A stretch of 64,000 nt of DNA. It comes from Puccinia triticina (taxonomy: Eukaryota; Basidiomycota; Pucciniomycetes; Pucciniales; Pucciniaceae). Every line of letters begins with the position of its first letter. Position 1 is the first letter of the stretch. The notes below the pieces were generated by a model. The model saw nothing but the letters and a program-made list of their open reading frames with translations. It ran no database searches and had not been told where the DNA came from. The position numbers were made by a program, and so were the translations under genes. Of this stretch, positions 54,741-64,000 are shown piece after piece. The stretch is from assembly GCF_026914185.1 (NCBI RefSeq), contig NC_070564.1, forward strand, positions 2,604,001 to 2,668,000. The letters are read 5' to 3'.

Positions 54741-55074
54741 CCATTCCATCAGCCTGACACCCACCTCATTGAACCAATACCCTGGTCCTGGTCACTGCTT
54801 CGCCCAAATCTTTAAGTCTCCACTGCTTGGAGTCACTACTTTGAGTAATAAAAGTAATAAAACCCCATTATAAAACACGGAATAAACAGAATAAAACCCA
54901 AATAATTAAACAAAACTTGAAATCACAAATCATTCCAATTGTTATCTAATCCTAAATTGAGAATTAGAGTGAAATTTACATGTGTTGATGACTTTATGCC
55001 ACATTAAATCCAATTGAAAATAAGATATCCAATCAAGAAAATTTCTTCCATTCCTCTTTGTCTGTTTCTCTCAA

Positions 55075-58000
55075 ATGGCTGAATTACCTGGTGAGATTTA
55101 TTTTCCTATTTTGTTGGTGGTGTTTCTCATTTCTCTCTTTGGATTGGCAGACTTCACAAGATTTGTAGGTGCACATGGCACTACCAGTGTGAGCCTGAGT
55201 CTCTATAGTGACTGCAGGACACAAGAAATGGGGAGGCAATAGTTGGATTTCTTGGGATAAAGAAAATACAACTATAAGAGGGAGAGAGAAAGAGAAAAGA
55301 GAAAACAGAGCAAGATCAAGATGAATAGAAGTACTAGGTTATTCTAGTGGGAATGCACGTCCACTGGCAATGCTACTCTTCAGAAGAGTGCTGCTAATCT
55401 GTGCTAAGAAGTGCTACAGCTTCCTCTCAGGAGGGTATCTGGATTAGATGAGTTCAATCCAGCCACAATTTTTTAGCTTCCTTCTGGATAGTCAAGGTTC
55501 TTAAAGGGAAACCTGAGGGACAGCCCTGAACCTAGATTTTGAGGCAAAGGCCTGATGATAAGAAGGGACAGCCCTGTGATCAAGATGGAGGCAAAGGCCT
55601 ATAGATTTGGAGGGACAGCCCTGTGATCAAGAAGAAAGCAAAACCAGCAGAAAGAGAAGATCAAGCAAGACACAGAGTTGTACCTCTGAGATAAACAAGG
55701 TTCAGTGAAAGAGGTTACTTACTGTCAATATCCTAGGCGCCTGTGACGGTAGGTGTACTGGGAGTATAGTAGGCTCTTTGGTGGTGATCCTGGGGTTATC
55801 TGGGTGGTGGTTCTGGTGTGCTGAAGTCTGTAGATCCGCCTCAGGCAAGGGGGATCCTGACTACGAAAATTTTCACAGTTTGATTATGTAATTTACATAT
55901 GTACATGTGGTTTGGCGCGCCTGGTAGCGCTGACACGTCACAACTGTGCAAGCGCGCCACAACTCAATAACTCAGGGAAGGAGTATAGTTACAATGAATT
56001 AATAAGTTGTAACTAGGGTTAAAATTGCATGAGGAAACAGAATATGAAGTCAAAACAAGGTTATCTCTTAAGATGGAAAAGATATAAAGTAATTTATATG
56101 TAACAAAGGTAGAACAGGCAGCTTTTAGGTCAGCTGTGATGACTCTAAGGCTGACAACCAGGTACCAATGCAATTACTGCTGCGGTCACCTAATCACTGA
56201 AGTGGATTGTCACTTGAACTCAGCTACACACCAGAGAGCTGTCAGAAAGTTTATAGAATATAACGGCCAGTTTAATATTAGGCCGCCAGTGCAGCCAGTG
56301 GAACAGAATGCTTCAGTAGATATGGATCTGGACCACACCTGGCCAGAGCAAGATACCTTTGACACTGAAATGCAAACCCCAGTGGTAGAAAATCATGTTA
56401 ATGTTATGGATGATGATGATGATGTTGGTTTTGCCTCAGAATCATCAGGTGTTCATCCACCCCCCACTGACCATTCAGAAGAATTTATCTCATTGGAGGT
56501 ATTTGGAGATCATTTGGGTGCAATTACTTCAGAAATAGAACATCTGCCTCAACCAAAAGACCAAAAGAAAGAGGATTGGTAACCTTTCCATAAACAAGAG
56601 GTACAACTTTATCATTTCTTGTCACATTATATTCTCTGGCTATTATGTGTTAATGCCCGGAGTATTGCTCATTTAGATTGCTCCTTTTGACTTATCAGGA
56701 ATTCATTGCATGTCTTATCCTGGGATTTTTGAACCACATTATTTCCCATGTGGCATACATCCATATCAGGACCGTACTTAAAACAAAGCAATTGGTCCTG
56801 CCATATTGGGATGCTGCATGTCGTACCAAAGATAGACTAAGGAAGGATCCAATTGAAAGCCTCTATCAGAGCTTCAAATGGAGAGAAGATTTACCCCGTG
56901 ATGTGCGGGTGCAGATGGTCTACAAGAATTTCAACAAACAATTCAAGCATTTCTACATATATGAACCCACAAGGCTGATATCTGGTCAAGTGGTTATCCC
57001 AACATTTTTTTACAAGGCTCAAGGGAAACTGTATGCCAAATGCTGTGTTCCTGAATACGAGACAAATGAATCAGGAAAAGGTTTCAAACTCATTATTCCA
57101 AAAGATATCGAATTTTCTGACTCCAAGCAGCAGGTTGTGGATATCATGGAATTTGATGAGATGTATTCAGAAATTAAAATGGAAAATCAGAGTTATTTGA
57201 AAGCAGAATGTAGGGGAAATATGTATGGTGAGTGAATTATTCTCTATCACTCACATGGATTTCCTATTTGACCAATTACATGTTTATAGAGGAAAACGAT
57301 AACCATAAATTAACTTCAATTGAGCTTCCAAACCCTTGGCAAGAAAAAGCCAAAGGTTGTATCATCCAACATTTGCCTATTAACCTTTATGCGGATGACA
57401 CATCTGGGAATTGTTCCAAACAATTGAACAAGCATATATCTTACTATTTTACTTTATCTGGCCTTCATCCGCACTGGTCAAATCAGGAATACAATTGCCA
57501 TTTTGTGTCAACGTCCAATGTGGCTAGTTGCTTAGAGTTAGCAGATCCAATACTAGAGGAAATTAAGATGAATATATAAATGAAATATCCTTATAGCGTC
57601 TTATAAATCACTGATGTGTGGGGATTTTATCACTTGAAATAGTGAGATAAGCAACAATGGACATTTTGCTTATGACAGTGAAATCAATCAGAAGGTCCTC
57701 ATTATGAGTATAGTATTAGTAGCCCTGGGAGACTCGCCCATGCATGCTGAGATGACCAGCACTCCCATGCCTGCTAATGCCAACAGCCCATGCCGCATGT
57801 GTCAACTCTCAGTGGCAAAGAAGGAGGATAAATTATTGGTGGGTTATGTGAAGGATTTTTTACGTTTGACCACATGGGGAAATGTGGTAAGTAAATTGAC
57901 TAATTTTGTTATTCTGAAAAGATCTGACAAGTTAATACCCTTCAAGCCTCCCCCTCCAAGAAAGTGGGAAGATACCATATCCAACATGAAGAAGTTTTGG

Positions 58001-59130
58001 GATGAATCTAAGAATGAAGCCAAGACAAAGTATGATGACAAAACCAAGGAGAATGGGCTTAAGGACAACATCAATGTGGAATTTGTTGAGCGGTACCATC
58101 AGCGTAACAAGCCAGGGCAGAAGGAATCAATAGATGCCTTGGAAAAGGCTGGTTCAGAGCGGTTGTTCAACCGTTTCTACACCTTGAAAGGTGAGACCAA
58201 GTCAAGAAATTAATTGTATTTATGAAGCTGAGCCCTTCCACTTTTTTAATAGGTTTTGATGGGAGTAAAGATACCCCAGTTGAAATATTACACGTCTTGC
58301 AGCTTGGGGTGATCCGATACCTTCTGCGCGACTTCATGGAAGGCCTCAGTGAGGGAGATAAAATAACAGTAGAGGCAAATTGGCAGGCATTCAACAAAGA
58401 TTCACTCAATATTCCTTCTTTGAGAGCAGTTTTCATGGTTAACCACTACAAAAGCTTTATAGGAAAACACATGAAGATAGTAATTCAAGCTGCCCCCTTT
58501 GTCTTCTTTCCATTGATGAACAGACAACAAAGGGATCTATGGATGTCACTGTTTTACCTGTGTACTTTTGTTTACCAAACAAGAGTTGAAAACCTGGATA
58601 GATACAGTGAAGATCTCAAACATCACATTGATTTATTCCTTTATCATGTGCTGAGTATGACTGCACAATGGGTCAATAAGCCAAAGTTTCATATGCTCAT
58701 CCATCTTCCAGAATCAGTCAGGCGGTTTGGTCCACCCTGCTTGTTTTCTTCTGAAAAGTTTGAGGCTTACAATGGAATTATGAGAAATGCATCAATTCAC
58801 TCAAATCAACAAGTTCCAGGGAGGGACATTGCCGCAACGTTCTCTGATTACCAAGCCATGAGAATCATTTTTTCAGGAGTGATACTATTTAATCATACAA
58901 TGAAATATTATTTCCAACCCTCAAAACATATCACAGATTTATTCAAAACTAACAAAGAGGTACAAAATCTCATGGGAATTGACCTTTCTGAACCCATAAG
59001 ATATCCTGTCTTGTATGATGGCCATGATTCAGTCAAAGGAGATGTGCTCCTCCTCTTTTCCTTGCTCAACAATTTCCTGCTCAACATTGGATGTTGGTTT
59101 CAAGCATTAAAACTGATGAACATGATATAG
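55075..59130 (+). pseudogene. KDZ-type (Tnp2/CACTA-like) transposase gene, interrupted
   Basis: Exon 1 (55075-55090, MAELP) and exon 2 from 55151 lead to a zinc-finger-like start (RYQCNYCCGHLITEV, then two His) that is split by the solo LTR at 55188-56156. TAA at 56581-56583 interrupts the frame where a Tyr is expected (DW-stop-PFHKQE). Later exons carry the KDZ hallmarks: NPWQEKAKG, NLYADDTSGN with the first catalytic Asp, ALGDSPMHAEMTSTPM, CRMC, KDTPVEILHVLQLGVIRYLL, and FHMLIHLPESVRRFGP with LFSSEKFEAYNG holding the catalytic Glu. Clear introns lie at 56601-56698, about 57230-57289, about 57891-57949 and about 58190-58250. A piece between 57579 and 57670 is degenerate. A possible 3' exon remnant is at 60677-60895. 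Confidence 0.88.
55188..56156 (-). mobile_element. Solo LTR (969 bp), inverted, inside the KDZ gene
   Basis: Read on the minus strand it starts TGTCAGCCTTAGAG and ends GGCTCACA. ACCAG flanks it at 55183-55187 and 56157-56161. It belongs to the same family as the solo LTR at 31830-32655 but is about 140 bp longer. Confidence 0.93.
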
Positions 59131-59359
59131 TCCAGAAAGGAATATTTGTAATGGTGAGTTTATAACATACTAGGGAAATTGTGGCTGCGCCGCGGAAAAA
59201 ATAGTTTGCACAAGTTCCTTCAAAAGAACAGACCTCAAACATTCAAATTGAGTAGTAATCAGCATGAGCAAAGACTTTTTTGGACACAATCATTACTACA
59301 ACAAATGATGATATAGCATTTTTTTATACTCAAAGTGAATTGCCAAGCAATGTTGTAAC

Positions 59360-59983
59360 TAACGGTGGGTATTTATTGCTACAGTAACGTGTATCGTAAT
59401 GACAACATAACAAATTTTCGCCTTTATTGTTATTGTTAGCGGTAACATCAGTGCAATATCAATATCACACCAAGAGTTTTTTTTTGTGACGGCCGTTACT
59501 ATATCTGACCGCGGAGTGACAGATATTGGGCGAGATAACAAGCAATAAAAGGCCAAAATAGGTCCAATTTAGCCTTTTATTGCTCAACAACGCGTTAATT
59601 TACCCGTAACAGCCTCAAAAAAAGAGGCTTGTTACATTATGCGTGATGCCGCTGTTTGCGCGTTACTGCTAACAATAATGGCGCAAAAAGTAAAGGTGGG
59701 CAGTTACTTTACAAAAATCTCACAGATATTAGGGGGATTCAAAGTTGGCCATGTACAACTTGCATACACTTTTGCAAGTTGGTGTTCAAGGCTTTATTGA
59801 ACACCAAATTTCAAAAAAACATTCAAGAAGGCTTAGGGGGTGTAGTACAGTGTGGCTTGCACGCACTTTTGCAAGTCGGTGTTCAAGTTCATTCTTGAAC
59901 ACCGACTTGCAAAAGCGCATGCAAGTCGCATCTGGCCAACTTTGAAACCCCCTATGGTAAATTAAAGTAACTACCCACCATTG
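59360..59983. mobile_element. CAACGG-terminus element D, 624 bp, GTAACG core, with a nested TA element
   Basis: The left end is TAACGGTGGGTA and the right end is the inverse of CAATGGTGGGTAGTTAC; TTGTAAC is duplicated at 59353-59359 and 59984-59990. The core is rich in GTTAC/GTAAC words. A smaller element (59732-59952) sits inside. Confidence 0.85.
59732..59952. mobile_element. TA-flanked element (221 bp), terminus GGGGGATTCAAAGTTGGCC
   Basis: GGGGGATTCAAAGTTGGCC is mirrored by GGCCAACTTTGAAACCCCC, with TA at 59730-59731 and 59953-59954. Inner repeats of ACTTGCAAAAG/CTTTTGCAAGT and TTCAAG.GAACACC pair with each other. Confidence 0.85.
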
Positions 59984-60291
59984 TTGTAACCGTTGTGCGG
60001 AAAATCCTCACCTGGTATTACTTTTAGTGCACTTTACATGTTTGGTCAGAGAGAAAAGTTGAAAGTTGTGCTTGGATAGGGGGAGGAACAGGACAAATTT
60101 TTCCAACATCTCAAAACTTCTCCTTCAACACCATCTTGTTTAATTAAGATGTGAAACAAAGGCTGTCTTGGTTGCCGGACAATATTCAATAGTTTGATGT
60201 ATGTATCACCTACACACCATACCCAAATCAAAAGCCACTTGGGACCGTTTAATGGGGTTTGGATTTCAACAAGATCAACGCGCTGGCATTA

Positions 60292-60480
60292 GGGGGTTTC
60301 AAACATGGTGCAGGTCCCAGTTCAGGAACCCCAATTCAGGAAGACAAACTTCCTGCAAAATGAATTTTCAAATTATTTCTGTATGTTTTTTGGGTAAAAT
60401 TGGGTGGGTGTGTTGCAGGTGCCTGGATTTTGTGAATTGGGGGTTCCTGAAACAGGACCTGCACCATGTTTGAAACCCCT
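60292..60480. mobile_element. TA-flanked element (189 bp), terminus GGGGGTTTCAAAC
   Basis: GGGGGTTTCAAACATGGTGC and its inverse; TA at 60290-60291 and 60481-60482. The arms continue with CAGGTCC/GGACCTG and GGAACCCC/GGGGTTCC. Same style as 59732-59952. Confidence 0.85.
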
Positions 60481-60482
60481 TA

Positions 60483-60930
60483 TTGTTACATATGTAGGTT
60501 CCTTCATCAAATAGGGCATGGACTTTGTTGGCCCCTTGCACACACCACTATAACAACTGCTGTAGATTACGGAATTGGTTGTGCAATCCACCTGGCCTCC
60601 ACTCTGGAAAAGCAGGCCAAATGGGATCATCACATCAACTTAGCAGTTCCTGGCTATTGAAACTCCAAGCTGAGTAGTGCCTTGGCAAAACACTATTTCT
60701 GTACTACGGTACAGGAGCTTGATGAAGCTTGATTCTTGGTTAGCAACCAGAAGTATTGTGACACAAACGTACAGAGAAAACCCAATCTTGAACAGTCAAC
60801 AGATCCAGGAAGAGCAGCCTGAAAAGCTGAACAATAAGGTAATAATTAGATGTGCTTGCTCAGAAGAGACCCAAGTGTCAATAAAAGAGAGGTAGATTGA
60901 ATTTTGGGGCAGTATGAGGATCCTTGGTAG
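60483..60930 (+). other. Short unidentified ORFs, possible KDZ 3' remnant
   Basis: 60677-60895 reads 72 codons (NTISVLRYRSLMKLDSWLAT, then ENPILNSQQIQEEQPEK) and could be a detached C-terminal exon of the upstream transposase gene. No splice path was established. Confidence 0.3.
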
Positions 60931-60932
60931 GA

Positions 60933-61370
60933 TCAGCACTGTTGATGATCATGGAGGTGGTGGTGGTGGTGATGTTGTTGTTCTGGAGAAGCCTCATCCT
61001 GGGAGTTGGCGAGGGCTGTCTGCTGGGCTGAATCTGCAATGGCCTTGCCAAGCATCCAGTTCAGCTCTTCAATCACCCCGCTCTTTCGCATCAGCAGTCT
61101 GGCTGCGTCGTTCCCTTGGGCCAACAAGCCCTCCTGTCAACAAGAGCTTTTGGCCTGGTCTAGTGAGCGGTCGTGTCGGGGTGAGTCTTTGTGGTCTGTG
61201 GGCTTGTTGATTGAGCAGGCCGATTTGCTGTATTTTCCGTAGAGGGATGTGATCTCATGGTTGGAAGGGCTGGAGGAGGTCTTGCTGGTCAGTTGGCGTT
61301 GGGCCTTGGCGGTGGCGGGGGGAGAGCTTGTTTTCGGCGCTTTCAAAGGAGTGTGCTGATGACTAATGCA
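60933..61370 (-). pseudogene. Small unidentified gene remnant with His-rich tail
   Basis: The minus-strand frame from about 61346 reads SSPSNHEITSLYGKYSKSAC, meets TGA at 61137-61139 after KSSC, then continues in the same frame (NDAARLLMRKSGVIEELNWM, SQDEASPEQQHHHHHHLHDH) to TGA at 60933. An acceptor-like tagtcatcag precedes the segment. One in-frame stop separates two protein-like halves. It is not recognised. Confidence 0.4.
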
Positions 61371-62188
61371 AATTCCTTGAAGATAGCATGAGCAAGAAGA
61401 GGTTAGTCATCTGCGAGGCTGATGGTAGTATGTATAGAAGAATGGTAGCTTCCGCCTCAAAGACCCCAACCGGAAAAAATTATCAAAAATAGAGTCAACA
61501 GCAATCATTCAAGCTGTCATATGGCGACCTGCAAGACATGATTTTGTAAAACAACATCAAGAAAGGTATTGCATGGCACTTTGTGGCAAACCGAGTACAG
61601 CCACTTGGAACTAGAGACGGGATGATGTGGTGTCCCAAATGGACTCCGCTCCAGATCCAGAATTGAATCCCTACAGAAGTCACCGTCCACCAGGACTGCC
61701 GCCAAGAAAAGCATTGGCCTCTCTTTCTTCTCTTTGTTGTAATATGTATATCCTCTCTCTGATCGGACACTCTTGTCTGGTTCCTTGTATTACCTTCCCC
61801 GGCCCTCTGGCCGTACATATCTTCTAACCCCCATTCTGCGCCCTCTGGCTTGCTTTCTTTTTTACCGTACATTCCCTCCAAACAACCACTTTGACTTCAC
61901 TCAACCGCTTTTAGCGACTTCCCAACCTTTCGTCTTGAATTCGCCAACTCGTCAAACGTAAGTTCTATTTTTTGGTTTTTTGGGGATTTTTGGTGAAAAT
62001 CCATCCGACGGTCTTTGGAAACACCTCTGGGTGCGGGACCTGTGTGCCCAAGCTGTACTTTCTTGATGGGGCCACTTGACGTATCAGTGTGCTCCAGATT
62101 GTTCGTGGCGATAGACCGCCTACAGACTGTTTTTTTCGGGACACTAACAGTGGTGTCTCTTTGTTTTTGCGTGTTGTTGGTGAAACAG
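61371..62188 (+). other. Leader region of the Ty3-like element, probable 5' LTR and leader intron
   Basis: No coding is supported. Sequence from about 61730 (tgttgtaatatgtatatcct) may be part of the 5' LTR. CAAACGTAAGTT near 61955 and GGTGAAACAG directly before the Gag ATG look like donor and acceptor of a leader intron. The LTR borders were not determined. Confidence 0.35.
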
Positions 62189-63352
62189 ATGCCTGTTCGA
62201 CACTCCTTGACCGACTGCAAGGTCAACTTGGATCAAGCCCCGGCCCCCCCTGCCGATGGGAAGACTTACACCCCTGCCGAATGTGAGGGGATGACGGCCA
62301 ACCAACGATTGTTTGTGGCGGCGCACCCAAACTTCTGGAAGACTGCTCCGGACGATGAGTCCGATGACGACGAAGAGGAGCCAGCCTTGCCCACCGGTTC
62401 GGGAGCCCGACAAATGGATGCCCCACCTCCAGGAGCTTTCCCTGGTGAGAAGGCCCAAGATGCGGCGACAGCGGCTGCTACCAAGCAGATCCGCAAGCTG
62501 AAAGTAGAAGCTGATCCGATGGATGTGGATTAAACTCCGGTGTACGTCAAGCTCTATCGCTTGGCAGCCATGTTGGACCACCTCGATACCAACCTTGGTA
62601 ATGTTTTCCGGGGCTGGAACTACAAGAACTGCCCCTACTACGAGGGCTCTCTCGGCGTTGATGTTCGCCGTTGGTTGAACACATTGACAATCAATTTGAA
62701 GAGCCGCCAGGCCCATCCAGACGTCTGGCACTTGGCAGGAATCCGACTCCTCCAAGGCAAAGCTTACACCGACTATGAGGACTCCATCGCCTTGGAGACC
62801 GCTCCGGAGGACTGGGCCAGTTTCACCACCTGGCTGATCGGACTCAACCCGATCTCCGTCTCACAGCAAGTTATCGCCAAAGAGTGCGACGCCCTTGCCC
62901 AGCTCCCGAATGAATCCTGTCAATCATTCTACGATCGGTTCCGCGAATGGCAGTCACGGGCAAAGAACTACAACTTCCCCTACCATGAAGCAACGGGGTT
63001 CGTGAGCCGACTGAACAAGGCTCTCAACCGCAAGATGGTCGCATTGATGAACACCGAAGAGCGACCCGGCACCCCAATGATGTTTGCCCAAATTGTGGTG
63101 GCGGCTTTGGATGAAGACCGATTGTATCGAAAGGGTCAGGCCCTTCAAGCAACCGCCTCCAACGCCTCTGCCTCCGGCTCCGGTTCCAACAAACAAGCCT
63201 CCAAGGGCACCGACTCCAAACCCAGAAAGAAGTCCGGGGTCACCTGTTACAACTGCAGGGCCGAGGGCCATGTCTCGTCCAAATGTCCCGAAACCAAGAC
63301 CAAGAAGCAAAAGGCCTATGAGGCCAAAGGTAAAAAATCTTTAAAAGAGTAG
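62189..63352 (+). pseudogene. Ty3-like Gag with CCHC knuckle, one in-frame TAA
   Basis: The ATG at 62189 (MPVRHSLTDCKVNLDQAP) opens an acidic, Pro/Ala-rich N-terminal part. TAA at 62531-62533 follows MDVD, and the frame goes on as TPVYVKLYRLAAMLDHLDT. The capsid-like part (DVRRWLNTLTINLKSRQAHP, ESCQSFYDRFREWQSRAKNY) and the zinc knuckle CYNCRAEGHVSSKC are complete. The protein ends at TAG 63350-63352. The TAA could be a disabling mutation, or the family could encode two proteins; the first is more likely. Gag packages the element RNA in cytoplasmic particles. Confidence 0.85.
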
Positions 63353-63379
63353 TCGGTGGACAGCAGTCTCTTCCACTGA
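63340..63379 (+). promoter_or_regulatory. Candidate -1 ribosomal frameshift site (TTTAAAA plus hairpin)
   Basis: In the Gag frame the heptamer reads T TTA AAA at 63340-63346, the X XXY YYZ form. Six bases later TCGGTGGA (63353-63360) can pair with TCCACTGA (63372-63379), an 8-bp stem with one G-U and an 11-base loop. The Gag stop lies in the spacer. The -1 frame is open from here into the protease. Confidence 0.8.
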
Positions 63380-64000
63380 CGTTGTTGTCATCTTGTGTAT
63401 CCCCTCCAGATTCCCTTTCTAGTAGTATTAGTCCGGAAATCTACCCAGTGAATACCTATGTTGACCCTGAGCGCGCTAAGTCTCGAGCTGTTGAGCCGAG
63501 CATTGTTGAGCCTAAGGCCTGTGAGCCAGAAGCTAGTGAGACCGCTGATCACCCAGGCATGGGGACAGCATTGCCCTGGAGTCCATTGAGCGACCTCGAG
63601 GTTTTGAGAGACAGTTTGGGTTCGTCGAGTAACGACCAACTGTCATCCGTCTTAGATGAAGACAAACGTTTGTGTGTAGATTTCCATCACACAGTGGCGG
63701 GGCGCCTGGCCAGGCTCCTCCTGGACACAGGCGCTGGTTCGTCTTATATGTCTTCCAAACTCGCTAGTGATAGAGGATTGGTTTTGCCCACCTCTAAGGA
63801 CACATTTCAAGTGTCTGGGGCTTTCGGCGATGTCATTAAAAACAACAAAACTGCCGATGTACCTGTATGTTTTGCCGGCATTGGCATGATAGTCACATGT
63901 CGAGTCGCACCTTTGTCCTCTTTCGACCTCATCTTAGGTCGCGATTGGATTGCGGAGCACGTAGTCTCCACCAACTGGGGGACCAATGAGTGGGTCCTCC
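63341..64000 (+). CDS. Ty3-like Pol, protease region, 3' truncated by window
   Basis: In the -1 frame relative to Gag the sequence is open from about 63334 to the window end. After an acidic linker comes a retropepsin-like aspartic protease: LLLDTGAGSSYMS with the catalytic Asp-Thr-Gly, a flap-like segment, and FDLILGRDWIAEH. There is no ATG near the start, which fits production as a Gag-Pol fusion by frameshifting. Reverse transcriptase and integrase would lie beyond the window. No stop is present in this part. Confidence 0.88.

Noticed and set aside
61137..61139. In-frame TGA read as selenocysteine
   Set aside because: Rust and most other fungi lack the selenocysteine machinery; a disabling mutation is simpler.

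Overview
The window looks like a repeat-rich stretch of a basidiomycete genome, most likely a rust fungus (Pucciniales). The evidence is a spliced eukaryotic ribosomal protein gene (eS7), short 44-100 bp GT-AG introns, an intron-bearing nuclear tRNA-Ala, chromodomain Ty3 and Ty1/copia retrotransposons, a KDZ-type transposase and many small inverted-repeat elements. The order is inferred from this overall picture and not from a diagnostic marker.

Layout. 0-3.4 kb: C-terminal part of a Ty3/gypsy Pol and its 3' LTR, split by a palindromic element with an 8-bp target duplication. 3.4-25.9 kb: almost only repeats. These include a protein-kinase fragment, several nested inverted-repeat elements, three arrays of short hairpins (7.98-8.78, 13.89-14.76 and 18.0-18.97 kb; a fourth lies at 33.95-34.24 kb) and decayed coding remnants. 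26.4-27.6 kb: an intact four-exon gene for a secreted, probably GPI-anchored cysteine-rich protein. 29.0-30.3 kb: the 3' part of a hAT transposon. 30.4-37.0 kb: a full-length Ty1/copia element with 521-bp LTRs and an ACAAC duplication, itself invaded by a solo LTR (ACTTC duplication) and a hAT-like element (CTTCAAGC duplication). 38.7-42 kb: a GC-rich block with a paralogue of the 26.4 kb gene and a tRNA-Ala. 43.7-48.8 kb: the gene-dense part, with a C2H2 zinc-finger gene, a small secreted double-psi-beta-barrel protein and eS7. 49.6-53.1 kb: an unidentified ten-exon gene on the minus strand, broken by an element insertion, a 1-bp deletion and a 299-bp tandem duplication. 55.1-59.1 kb: a KDZ (Tnp2/CACTA-like) transposase gene split by a solo LTR. 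61.6-64 kb: leader, Gag and protease of another Ty3-like retrotransposon that runs off the window.

Host genes with good support are the two secreted paralogues, the zinc-finger gene, the barrel protein, eS7 and tRNA-Ala. All the host protein genes needed manual splicing; their exon phases close exactly. Most other coding sequence belongs to mobile elements and carries stops or frameshifts.

The most interesting signals are: (1) a canonical -1 frameshift heptamer with a hairpin at the right distance at the Gag/Pol junction; (2) hairpin-array elements with related GATGACCGG palindromes in three separate places; (3) a family of four elements sharing a CAACGGTGGG-like terminus and a 7-bp duplication but with different, self-complementary cores; (4) copia LTRs that differ only by transitions, almost all at CpG.
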